Origin: Mycolicibacterium brisbanense
GTDB taxonomy: Bacteria; Actinomycetota; Actinomycetes; Mycobacteriales; Mycobacteriaceae
Assembly (NCBI RefSeq): GCF_001570425.1
Contig: NZ_BCSX01000024.1
Span: 558,001-622,000, forward strand
Length of the DNA: 64,000 nt
Reading direction: 5' to 3'
The notes beneath the pieces are model-generated. The model had not been told where the DNA came from. It was given only the letters and a program-made list of their open reading frames with translations, and did not search any database. This document shows, piece after piece, positions 25,264 to 33,221 of this stretch (its first letter is position 1; each line of letters opens with the position of its first letter). A program made the position numbers and the translations under genes.

Positions 25264-27609
25264 TCAGACTGGTGTCGCTGGCATCAGTCCATCACTGATC
25301 AACACACCGATGTGCTGCCAGTAGGCCCAATCCGCGATCGCTGCACGCTGCGCGTCGGAGCTACCCGACACGTGGGCGCGGTGCAACGCCAGCTCTTCCT
25401 GGTGGTTCGCGTAGTTCACGAAGGCCTGCAAGTGCGCGACCTCACGACCTTCCGTCGTGCGCATCAACGGCTTCTGCACTTCACGCCACAGCGACTGCGA
25501 CTTGTCCACGGGTGCAGTGTCATCGGCCGGCCGCGGAGGCAACAGATCGATCAGCGCGGCATCACTGGTCCCGGCCAGCATCGCCGCCGCCCCCGGGGCA
25601 ATGATCTCGAGTCGGCTGCGGCCTTGCATCCGGCCATCTTTGGGAATATCGCTCTCGTCCAGAATCACCTTGGCGGCACCCGGATCGATACCAGTCAGCT
25701 GCTCCTTGGTGCCGACGACCGCCTGGAGCTTCACGCCTTGATGCTGTGCCCAGTCCTGCAACGCGAGGAACGGGAACGTCGCCCATTTTGCCCGATCCGC
25801 CGCCGAAATTGATTCGTCGGCGCTGACCATGCGTACCTGCTCGGGCAGGTTGACCTCGTCAGGTATGTAGGCAATGCCGTAGCTGTTGGCGACGAGGATG
25901 CCGCCATCGCTGGTCATTCCAGTAGCCCAGACGAAGCCCCACGCATACTGGGGAACCGACGGCGGTGCGTTCAAGGCCGCCGCGATACGCCGCGCCAGCT
26001 GTAACGGGTCATTCCCAGATTGCTTGCGCCGCATGGCATTTGCTGTCTGGGCTGCCGCGATCGCGTCACGTTCAGCCCGCGCTGCCGTGACCGGTACCGG
26101 AGCTGGTGCTGCGGCAGCGTTCGCCGAGGCGCCCTGTGAGGTCGAGGCTGCGGCCACGCCGGGACCCATCGGCCCGGGTGCACCGCCGCCCTGTGCGGGC
26201 GGCCCTGCTGTCGGCAACGACGGTGCGGGTGCCAGCGGCATACCTGATGACGGTCCACTGCTCATACTGACATTCGAATTCAATGGCGCCGCAGATGAAC
26301 TCGCTCCACCACCGGACGACGACGCGGCAGGCGCCGAATCCACCGGCGCCGACGGGGCCGAAGGCGGCGGCTGCAACGCAGCAGACGGATTCACGGGAGC
26401 CGACGACGGCCCGTGCCCAGCCGTCTGCGGCGGGGTGAATGGCTGATTCTGCGCCGCCTGCTGCGCAGCGTCGGTCATGGCCTTCGTGAAATCGCTGAGC
26501 TGCTGCTGCGGCGTCAACGGCTGCCCCGGAGTTTGCCCAGGGCTGCCCATCATTTGCGGGCCCATAGGCGGACGTCCACCACCTGGCGAGCCAGGGCTGG
26601 CGATGCTTGGCGCGCCGGGCACTCCAGATGCCCCGTGAACGCCTGGGACTGGCGCACCGGCAGGAGCAGTCGGGGGTGGAGCGTCGAGGCCTGGGTGCGG
26701 CTGCGGTGCGGTAACCACAGGGGCGACGTGCTCCGGGGGATTCACAGTGGAGACTGGCGTGTCAACCTCTTGGTTCACTGGTGCAGGTGCCGGAGGCTTA
26801 GCGGGTACCGGAGTCGGAACAGGTGTCGCGGCCGGAGGTGGTGGTCCCGCGGTGGCGACCGGGGCACTGCCGACCTCGTGGTTCGCAGGCGAGGGCTCAG
26901 TCGGCCCGCCGGGCGACGATGAAGGACCCGAATCATCGATACTGGGCGTCGTTGGCGATGTCACGTACGAGACGGGCTGACCAGCCACTGAGTTGTTCTT
27001 GGGTCCTGGCGGAGGCGCCTGCCCCGGTGCCCCGCCACTCCCCTGCGTGTCACCCAGAGCATTCGTCCCTGGTTTACCACCATCAAGTTTCATTTCGTAA
27101 TGCGACGGATCCGGCTTGGGCTGTTGACCTGAGACAAAGCCCGCCTCGGCCTGAATCAGCGACAGGTTAGCGTTTCGTGTATCTCGAATTTTCTGCTGAA
27201 TGTAGCTTTTCTTCTGATCAGAGTCGGCATCCTTGTTGTTATTGGCACTCTCAATGTCATGATTAGCGTTCTCGACGTTTGTTGAGATCTGATTTTTTGC
27301 GTCTTTTACTGCCTCACTACACTTATGCAACAGATCGGCGGCAGCTTGAAGTGAAGTTGCGAGATTCTGAAGTTCAGCAATGCGTTGACCAAGAGCGCCG
27401 TGGGCGGCACCTGCAGCAGCACCGGACCACATAGCCGCACCTGCAAACATCATAGCTTGCTCGTGTTGGGCTAATTCCAACTGTGTCTTAACTGTGCTCG
27501 CTGCAGTCTGGAAAGCTTGAGACAAAGCTTCCAGCGCATCTTCGTCAGCGTCGGGCCAAGCTGGAGGAGCCGCCATACCGTAAGGGTCGTTTGGCTTAGC
27601 TACGCTCAT
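25264..27609 (-). CDS. espK: ESX-1 secretion-associated protein EspK
   Basis: This 781-aa protein has the EspK layout. The N-terminal helical domain (about 15-175) contains AMWSGAAAGAAHGALG, a WxG-like turn. A long Pro/Ala/Ser-rich region (about 180-520) follows, and then a conserved C-terminal domain (about 540-781) with YAWGFVWATGMTSDGGILVANSYGIAYIP. EspK binds EspB and links it to EccCb1 in M. marinum. The codons of the N-terminal helical part (27100-27480) are more AT-rich than the C-terminal part. Unlike M. tuberculosis, where espK lies opposite to espJ, here espK, the 414-aa membrane protein and espJ are all on the minus strand with short gaps. It converges on the espB array. Confidence 0.85.
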   Translation of the reverse strand: MSVAKPNDPYGMAAPPAWPDADEDALEALSQAFQTAASTVKTQLELAQHEQAMMFAGAAMWSGAAAGAAHGALGQRIAELQNLATSLQAAADLLHKCSEAVKDAKNQISTNVENANHDIESANNNKDADSDQKKSYIQQKIRDTRNANLSLIQAEAGFVSGQQPKPDPSHYEMKLDGGKPGTNALGDTQGSGGAPGQAPPPGPKNNSVAGQPVSYVTSPTTPSIDDSGPSSSPGGPTEPSPANHEVGSAPVATAGPPPPAATPVPTPVPAKPPAPAPVNQEVDTPVSTVNPPEHVAPVVTAPQPHPGLDAPPPTAPAGAPVPGVHGASGVPGAPSIASPGSPGGGRPPMGPQMMGSPGQTPGQPLTPQQQLSDFTKAMTDAAQQAAQNQPFTPPQTAGHGPSSAPVNPSAALQPPPSAPSAPVDSAPAASSSGGGASSSAAPLNSNVSMSSGPSSGMPLAPAPSLPTAGPPAQGGGAPGPMGPGVAAASTSQGASANAAAAPAPVPVTAARAERDAIAAAQTANAMRRKQSGNDPLQLARRIAAALNAPPSVPQYAWGFVWATGMTSDGGILVANSYGIAYIPDEVNLPEQVRMVSADESISAADRAKWATFPFLALQDWAQHQGVKLQAVVGTKEQLTGIDPGAAKVILDESDIPKDGRMQGRSRLEIIAPGAAAMLAGTSDAALIDLLPPRPADDTAPVDKSQSLWREVQKPLMRTTEGREVAHLQAFVNYANHQEELALHRAHVSGSSDAQRAAIADWAYWQHIGVLISDGLMPATPV

Positions 27610-27630
27610 TCGAATCTTCTCTCACGCTGT

Positions 27631-28875
27631 TTAGGCCCCGAGCGCTTGGCATGCTTGCACAATAATTGCTGGCGGTCGGCTTGCGACCTGGGTCAGATAA
27701 AGATCAGACCGTGCATAGGACGGTAGTGCAGATACATAGGCTCGCCAGTACTGAGCGGAAAACACGGCGAAATCAACAATCGTCGAATTCTGACTGCTGC
27801 GGCCCAAGCTCTCCACATCGTCTGCATACTTTTTCATAATCGGTATAACGCTATCTACTGTGGCGCGCTGTTCAGGTGTCCATTCAGTGGCTGAGATGTT
27901 CGGATCGAGGTCACCCCACGATTTGGTATCTTCGTTAAAGTTATCAAATAGGGACTTCCACTTCGCACAGTCATTCTCGGGCGACGTCATGAATCGTTTT
28001 GGATCACTCGGGTCACCCGGCTTAGCCATACTGGCCGGCGGAGCGACATCTGGAACAAACGGCGCCCGTGCCGCAGCAGATTTGTATGTAATCGCGTCGC
28101 ACACATAGCCTACAGCTATGAACGAATTATTAGCGACGTTGGCGACATTATTATCCGCGACGACGTAGTTGTTCAGTAATCCACCAAACTGGCGAGAGTA
28201 GGCAATAAATTGCTCATACAACTCACGCATTATACGATTCGGCGTTTTCCTGACCAACGTCACCGTCTGATCGGCTGCGGCGTTCATCGCCTTGCTGACT
28301 GCACTGTATGTTTCACGTAACTGCGGAGTCCAGTCAGTTGCTGGAATCGAATAGTCATGATTTGCCCAGCCTGCTTTGGATTGTGCGTCTGCTACTGTGC
28401 TTCTAATCGGCGTCCACGCCGCGCAAGTCGGATCTTCCGTGATGATGGTCGCGGGACCTGTGTCATTCGCGCTGGCGATGTCGGAATTCGATGCGGTCGG
28501 TGATTGGGATGCACCTGAGGTGATGGGCTGAGCGGTCGTGCCACCCCCACCGTCCTTGCCCTTGACGACAGAGATCGAGACGGCGGCAGTCACGCCGATC
28601 ACCGCCAGAAGCGCGACTCCGCCCAAGGCCCATTTCCAGGCGTTACCTCGCTTCTTCGGCGGGAGGCCCGGAGGCTGAGCACCAGGATTCGGCGCCCACG
28701 CCGGCGGCTGTTGCTGCTGCGGCGGCTGCCATTGGGGGGCGTGATGCTGTGGCGGTCCGCCTTGCGCCCCTGGATAACCCGAGTGACCAGCCTGCGGCGG
28801 CGGCCCAAACGGGTCGCCTCCGCCATATTGGGGCGGCGGCCCGGGATTACCCGATGGCGGCGGCGGCAACGTCAT
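27631..28875 (-). CDS. Pro-rich single-pass membrane protein with two tandem extracellular repeats
   Basis: The 414-aa protein has a Pro/Gln-rich cytoplasmic N-terminus (1-72), one transmembrane helix (about 80-103, WALGGVALLAVIGVTAAVSI) and an extracytoplasmic part made of two related repeats. Repeat 1 runs from Cys151 (CAAW) to Cys259 (VCDAI); repeat 2 from Cys303 (CAKW) to Cys409 (ACQAL). Both contain ATDWTP/ATEWTP, a following R-T, and an AYSRQF/AQYWRAY helix. The Cys-to-Cys distances are 108 and 106, suggesting one disulfide per repeat. It sits between espJ (47 bp) and espK (21 bp), so it is probably co-expressed with these secretion partners. Parts of the gene are AT-richer than the core. 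I do not recognise a named family. Confidence 0.75.
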   Translation of the reverse strand: MTLPPPPSGNPGPPPQYGGGDPFGPPPQAGHSGYPGAQGGPPQHHAPQWQPPQQQQPPAWAPNPGAQPPGLPPKKRGNAWKWALGGVALLAVIGVTAAVSISVVKGKDGGGGTTAQPITSGASQSPTASNSDIASANDTGPATIITEDPTCAAWTPIRSTVADAQSKAGWANHDYSIPATDWTPQLRETYSAVSKAMNAAADQTVTLVRKTPNRIMRELYEQFIAYSRQFGGLLNNYVVADNNVANVANNSFIAVGYVCDAITYKSAAARAPFVPDVAPPASMAKPGDPSDPKRFMTSPENDCAKWKSLFDNFNEDTKSWGDLDPNISATEWTPEQRATVDSVIPIMKKYADDVESLGRSSQNSTIVDFAVFSAQYWRAYVSALPSYARSDLYLTQVASRPPAIIVQACQALGA

Positions 28876-28922
28876 TCAGCATCCCCTCAAAGCGCTCGAC
28901 AGATCGAAAACAGCTTCGTTCA

Positions 28923-29840
28923 TCACACATCACGCGTTGGATCGGCAGCATGCCGCGGTGGCGTGGCAGGCGACGGGTTCACCGGCGCGCGTTCACCGGC
29001 ACTAGGTCCTGGAGTCGGCGCAGCGTGCGGATGTTGTACTGGCGCTTTCGATTCGCCGGTCCCACCCTGCGCACCCGCCTGCGGCGACTTCGGCTGGCCA
29101 GCGTCCTTGCCATCCTTGTGCTCAGCCTCGGAACCCTGCTTATCCTGCCCGGGGTCTTGCCCCTGGTCAGTCTTGTCAGCATCCTTGCCGTCGCTCTGGC
29201 CCTTGGCCGCCTCGACGATCTGTTGCACACCTTGCAGAACCTGCTGCGGCAACTGACTCAGGCTGCCCAGCATCTGCCCGGGAACCTGCGCGGCCTGCTG
29301 AGCCATCTGCATCGGCATTTGCATCATTTGGCCCATCTGGCCCATGCCTTGGTCCCCACCAGCCGCCGGGGCGCCTTGTGCAGGCACTGCTGAAGGACTG
29401 CCAGGACCGGGGCCTGCAGACGGCGAAGCCCCACCTCCGTGGGCGCCGCCTTTAGCACCGCCACCTTTAGCACCGCCACCACCGCCGCTCGGCGTCGATG
29501 TCGGCGAACCCCCTGATCCACCGGTAGTACTCGGCTCGTCGCCGAGGATCCCTAACTTGCGCTTGATGTCCTGGGAAATCTGTTCGTCGGTGCTTTGATA
29601 CGTCGAGGCTGCGTTCGTCACGTTGCCTGAGTACGCCGCAAACGCGTTCTTGACCTCGGGCAGCTGCGTCAGCACCGGATCAACCACCTTGGTGATCTGG
29701 TCGGAAATTGCGGTCGACAGGTCGTCCTTACCCGGCACAGGACCTACCTCCGGCGGCGACGGTATCTGGCCTGCAATCGCCGACAACCGATTGCCGGCAT
29801 CCCTGACCAAATCTGTGTCGATCCGCAACGTCTCAGTCAC
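28923..29840 (-). CDS. espJ: ESX-1 secretion-associated protein EspJ
   Basis: This 305-aa protein has an N-terminal helical hairpin typical of EspC/EspJ-like substrates (LRIDTDLVRDAGNRLSAIAGQI ... VKNAFAAYSGNVTNAASTYQSTDEQISQ). YQSTD supplies the YxxxD secretion motif. A Gly/Pro/Ser-rich linker, a Met/Gln-rich segment (MGQMGQMMQMPMQMAQQAAQ) and a Lys/Asp/Gln-rich tail follow. Length and composition fit EspJ (about 280 aa in M. tuberculosis), a secreted substrate normally adjacent to eccD1. Here 5 kb of accessory genes separate it from eccD1. Confidence 0.8.
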   Translation of the reverse strand: MTETLRIDTDLVRDAGNRLSAIAGQIPSPPEVGPVPGKDDLSTAISDQITKVVDPVLTQLPEVKNAFAAYSGNVTNAASTYQSTDEQISQDIKRKLGILGDEPSTTGGSGGSPTSTPSGGGGGAKGGGAKGGAHGGGASPSAGPGPGSPSAVPAQGAPAAGGDQGMGQMGQMMQMPMQMAQQAAQVPGQMLGSLSQLPQQVLQGVQQIVEAAKGQSDGKDADKTDQGQDPGQDKQGSEAEHKDGKDAGQPKSPQAGAQGGTGESKAPVQHPHAAPTPGPSAGERAPVNPSPATPPRHAADPTRDV

Positions 29841-29983
29841 ACGCCACCCGCCTCACCGGGGGGACGTGCACACGCCGTTCCCTGTGCATGGGCCACCCGT
29901 CCTCAAATCCCTGCGGTGGATGCTACCGGAGCAAGCCCGCCCCTGATGACGCCAAATTCCAGAGCCCGTACCCAGCAGAAAGC

Positions 29984-31681
29984 TCAATCGATCAGGTCGG
30001 CCAGGTCGCCGTCACCGCGGTCACGCAAGGTTTGCTCGAGGATGTCCCGCGGGCAATCGACGCTCGCAGCGAGTGCCGTGCCAACGTCAGTCACCGGACC
30101 ACCGAGCAGCAAAGCCAACCGGTCAACCGAAGTGACATGCGCACCGATGCGTTCCACGGATACCGAGGCATCGTCAAGCCGGAAAGCCAACACAAGAGTG
30201 TCTCCCGGCACCGCGTCAGTCGCTAACGCCAGCGGCCGCAGCGACCCGATGTTCGGCCCGTTTGTCGACGACAGCCGCCAGACCACGGCGATGTCGCCGT
30301 GCGGACCGCGAAAAGCCCGCCGGGTACCCGGCGCGACCCCTACCGCCGCGGCCACGGACGGAGATATTGGACGGCTGGACCCCCGCACCATCTCGTCGGT
30401 AACAGTGACAGCCAGTCGAATCTCGTTGTCCCCGTTCCTGAACGCGCCCCGAACTGTGCACACCGGCTCGACCGGCGGGAACTCGTCATCGTCGGTGCGA
30501 CGCCGCACCAGTGCTCCTTCCGTCACGAACGCCAACGTGTTGAGGCTGAGCCGTATCGATTGTTCGTCGATGTCGGGCACGCTGGCCATCACGTCGTCAA
30601 CTAGGTCGGATATGGCGATGCTGCCGCCTGCTGCGTCGATCCGGGTCGCAACCTCGTCGAATATTCCTGTGTACGTGCGGATCCCGTCAGCGCGGAGTCC
30701 CCATGTCGTACGGCTGGTGCGGACGAACCGGTCATCGGCGTAAAGCGCATCCTGGATCGCACGCAACGACACTTCGCCGGCAAATGCATCGGCAATGCTC
30801 TCCGGAACCGCCGGGGACGCCAGAACCTCCAGTGCGGCTGCAACTTTATCGGCGAGTGTGCCGGTCCACGGGATCCAGACATCACCCATTCTGCGCAAAC
30901 CGGCCTCGCTGTCCAGGTACGCCGCAACGACTTCGGGGACCATACCGGCGCTGACCAGCGCCTCGGAGAGCATCTCGGTGGATGGCGAACTGCAGCGTTC
31001 GAATACGGCATCAACCGCGGCGGCCGCGTTGTCCCGACCGTGAGCACGAACATTCTCGAACCAGCCGCCGCGGGACGTGTAGGGGCCGGCGAGGTACAAC
31101 AACACCCGCGCAGCCTCACTCCCCGGATTAACGCCGATGCGACCGAGCTCATCATCAACGAATCGCGCGGGTGCGTATGAACCCAATGAAGCGCCCAGAT
31201 TCGCGGCCCGCCGAGCGATGGTGGCATGAACAGGGTTGGTAAGCAGCTCGGCGAACGCGGCTCGCGCTCGCGGCAAGTTCCGCTGCACCCATGACGGACT
31301 GACGCCGAGCTTCGCGGCCACCACGGGCAGCGAACGCGGCTGGTCTGGCCACACCCGCGCCGACAACAGCATTCGATCGCGTCGGGCCAGTTCACCGAGA
31401 GCTCTTTCGACCGCCTCCGGAACGGCAATCTGATCACCCGACGCGCGTGCTCGACGATTAGCCGCAACCGCGTCCTCCGCGGCAGACAACAACGCACGCA
31501 CAGTCGCGCGGCCCGCCTTCGGCCGGCTGAGCAACGAACGCTCGCTCTCGCCTGCGATATCGGACCAACGCACAAACTCCGCCGAATAGGCAGTACGTGC
31601 CCGAGCTGGCAAGCGGGCGTAAGGAATCTCGAAGGAACCGACTTCATCGAAGCCTTCGATGAGCTCATTGATTGGGGTCAT
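29984..31681 (-). CDS. sigma-region-4-like / winged-helix protein of unknown function
   Basis: I chose the ATG at 31681 (MTPINELIEGF) over a TTG at 31690, giving 565 aa. Residues about 90-150 resemble a sigma-70 region 4 helix-turn-helix: LGELARRDRMLLSARVWPDQPRSLPVVAAKLGVSPSWVQRNLPRARAAF. The middle (about 255-385) contains repeated winged-helix-like segments such as SLRAIQDALYADDRFVRTSRTTWGLR, resembling HARE-HTH or RNA polymerase delta-type domains. The C-terminus is mixed alpha/beta with no catalytic motif visible. The gene diverges from an unknown gene across 91 bp, and both sit inside the ESX-1 locus between eccD1 and espJ. A role as a dedicated regulator of the accessory island is a reasonable guess. 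Confidence 0.6.
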   Translation of the reverse strand: MTPINELIEGFDEVGSFEIPYARLPARARTAYSAEFVRWSDIAGESERSLLSRPKAGRATVRALLSAAEDAVAANRRARASGDQIAVPEAVERALGELARRDRMLLSARVWPDQPRSLPVVAAKLGVSPSWVQRNLPRARAAFAELLTNPVHATIARRAANLGASLGSYAPARFVDDELGRIGVNPGSEAARVLLYLAGPYTSRGGWFENVRAHGRDNAAAAVDAVFERCSSPSTEMLSEALVSAGMVPEVVAAYLDSEAGLRRMGDVWIPWTGTLADKVAAALEVLASPAVPESIADAFAGEVSLRAIQDALYADDRFVRTSRTTWGLRADGIRTYTGIFDEVATRIDAAGGSIAISDLVDDVMASVPDIDEQSIRLSLNTLAFVTEGALVRRRTDDDEFPPVEPVCTVRGAFRNGDNEIRLAVTVTDEMVRGSSRPISPSVAAAVGVAPGTRRAFRGPHGDIAVVWRLSSTNGPNIGSLRPLALATDAVPGDTLVLAFRLDDASVSVERIGAHVTSVDRLALLLGGPVTDVGTALAASVDCPRDILEQTLRDRGDGDLADLID

Positions 31682-31772
31682 TGACAGCAAACTTGCGCTC
31701 TAACGTGGCCTGGCAATCGGGTAACGTCCAGGTCATCGGGTCGATGGTACCGATCAGATGAGAGGTAACGAT

Positions 31773-32519
31773 GTGAGTTTCCCACTCGAGGACGACGACT
31801 CACTTCGATGTCCGCCGCTTCCGGTGCTGCCGGAGATGTACGCCGACCTCGACATGCAGCTACTCACTGCGCATAACGAGCAACAACTTGCGGCTGCAGT
31901 CGTTGCCGGTACCCGCGAAGTTCTTGATCGTTTGGCTCATATCGGCTCACCGTCGACTCTCGCTTCCGTCGGCCCAGATGCCGTCGTACGCCAGCTCCGA
32001 TCCTGCGTCGCGGAGTTACTCGCAGAGGGCAACGACGACTACGCAACCTGGCTGCAGTCCGTAGTAGACGTCCTCGAAGCACATCTCAGATTGCAAGTTG
32101 AATGCGCGGAGGAGATCCTCAACGCCGGCACCTACGCCGACACCGCCCAGGCGATCACGGAGTCCGTCAGTTCGTTGCAGGCGGCTGCCGATGCCGTCGC
32201 GGCATACCCGTTCGCGCCGTACCCGCCACGCCGCCGGGCTGACCCACCGGACTATCAACTGATGATCCGCGCGGGTACGTGCCTGGCGGCCGAAACACAT
32301 CGGGTGCCGCTGAGGACACATCTGGATGGTGTTGGCGGAGCGGCTGGTTCGCCTGAGTTCAACCCCTATGTCGCAGCCTTGCTCAACCTCGAGCTCACCA
32401 CCCACCGCCGTCTGTACCGGTTGTTCTATGAGCTGTGTTTCCACGTCGGCTTCGACTTGAACAGCACATCTCATTCGTTGTTCGACAGCCCTGACATGGT
32501 CGACACCAAAGAACTCTGA
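31773..32519 (+). CDS. hypothetical protein divergent from the sigma-like gene
   Basis: The 248-aa product starts at a GTG (MSFPLEDDDSLRCPPLPVLPEMY) with AGAGG seven bases upstream; an ATG 15 bp earlier is possible but overlaps that ribosome site. The protein is acidic and mostly helical, with no transmembrane segment or signal peptide. I see no catalytic motif. Features are a Leu-rich helix around HNEQQLAAAVVAGTREVLDRL, a Pro-rich loop (FAPYPPRRRADPPDY) and a histidine-rich C-terminal helix (TTHRRLYRLFYELCFHVGF). It is the only rightward gene among leftward ones in this part of the locus. It may act with the divergent sigma-like protein; that is inferred only from the shared promoter region. 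Confidence 0.65.
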   Translation: MSFPLEDDDSLRCPPLPVLPEMYADLDMQLLTAHNEQQLAAAVVAGTREVLDRLAHIGSPSTLASVGPDAVVRQLRSCVAELLAEGNDDYATWLQSVVDVLEAHLRLQVECAEEILNAGTYADTAQAITESVSSLQAAADAVAAYPFAPYPPRRRADPPDYQLMIRAGTCLAAETHRVPLRTHLDGVGGAAGSPEFNPYVAALLNLELTTHRRLYRLFYELCFHVGFDLNSTSHSLFDSPDMVDTKEL

Positions 32520-32591
32520 ATTCGACGAAAATGCCGCTACAGCAGCAGAATCACAGCGTTCCGTTGAATTCGCGGCAGCAGAGCGCACCGC

Positions 32592-33221
32592 TCACGGCGT
32601 GGGGACGATCGGCGGTTCGGGCGGCAGTTGCCCGGGGGGAAGATTCACGACGCTCTGCATCAGGAAGCAGTCCCCGGTGATTTCCAGTGTGGCGTATTTG
32701 ACCTGGCCCAGCTTGAACTCGTACCCGTTGCCCGTCACGGCGTAGTCGCGCTTGGCCTGATCGTTGAAGAGAGACGATTGGTCGGTCGCGCCGTAGGTGG
32801 CCGCTTCTTGCCGGACGATATCGTGGGCCGTCGCGAATTCCTCTGTGCTGAAAGTCCTTCCGAACACCACGGGGTCGGCCATCGGGCGGCGGGCGATGTC
32901 GCCGGTGAGCTTCTCGCACGGCAAACCCTGCCGCTTGGCGTCCAGTCCGTGTGGATCGTCCTCGAACTTCCAGCTCTGCCCGGGAACGGCCACGACGATG
33001 CGTTCGGCGATCGCCGCGGCCGTGTCAGTGATGCGTTGGCGGGCCGTTTCGAAAGAGCCTTTGGGCCGGAGCCCGTCGATGAGCTGGATCGCGTCGTCAC
33101 CCTTGACGGTCTTGGACTCGTACGGATTCTCGGTCACCTGACATCCACCCATCAATGTTGAGGCACAAAGCAATAAGGAGACCGTCGCCAGAGCGCGCCA
33201 GGAACGCCGGGGATTCACCAT
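32592..33221 (-). CDS. LppA-like lipoprotein, possible partner of the DUF1023 effector
   Basis: This 209-aa protein has a lipoprotein signal (ALATVSLLLCASTLMGGC, lipobox M-G-G-C, Cys27). The mature domain resembles the mycobacterial LppA/LppB family: an early NPYESKTVKGDDAIQLIDGLRPKGSFETARQRI helix-forming stretch, a central Cys (LPCEKL) and a late Cys (TGDCFLMQSV) that could pair. The start overlaps the end of the hydrolase-effector gene by 7 nt, so they are translationally coupled. In polymorphic effector systems the gene directly after the effector often encodes its protector; an envelope lipoprotein would fit protection against an exported hydrolase. This is inference from position. Confidence 0.7.
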   Translation of the reverse strand: MVNPRRSWRALATVSLLLCASTLMGGCQVTENPYESKTVKGDDAIQLIDGLRPKGSFETARQRITDTAAAIAERIVVAVPGQSWKFEDDPHGLDAKRQGLPCEKLTGDIARRPMADPVVFGRTFSTEEFATAHDIVRQEAATYGATDQSSLFNDQAKRDYAVTGNGYEFKLGQVKYATLEITGDCFLMQSVVNLPPGQLPPEPPIVPTP

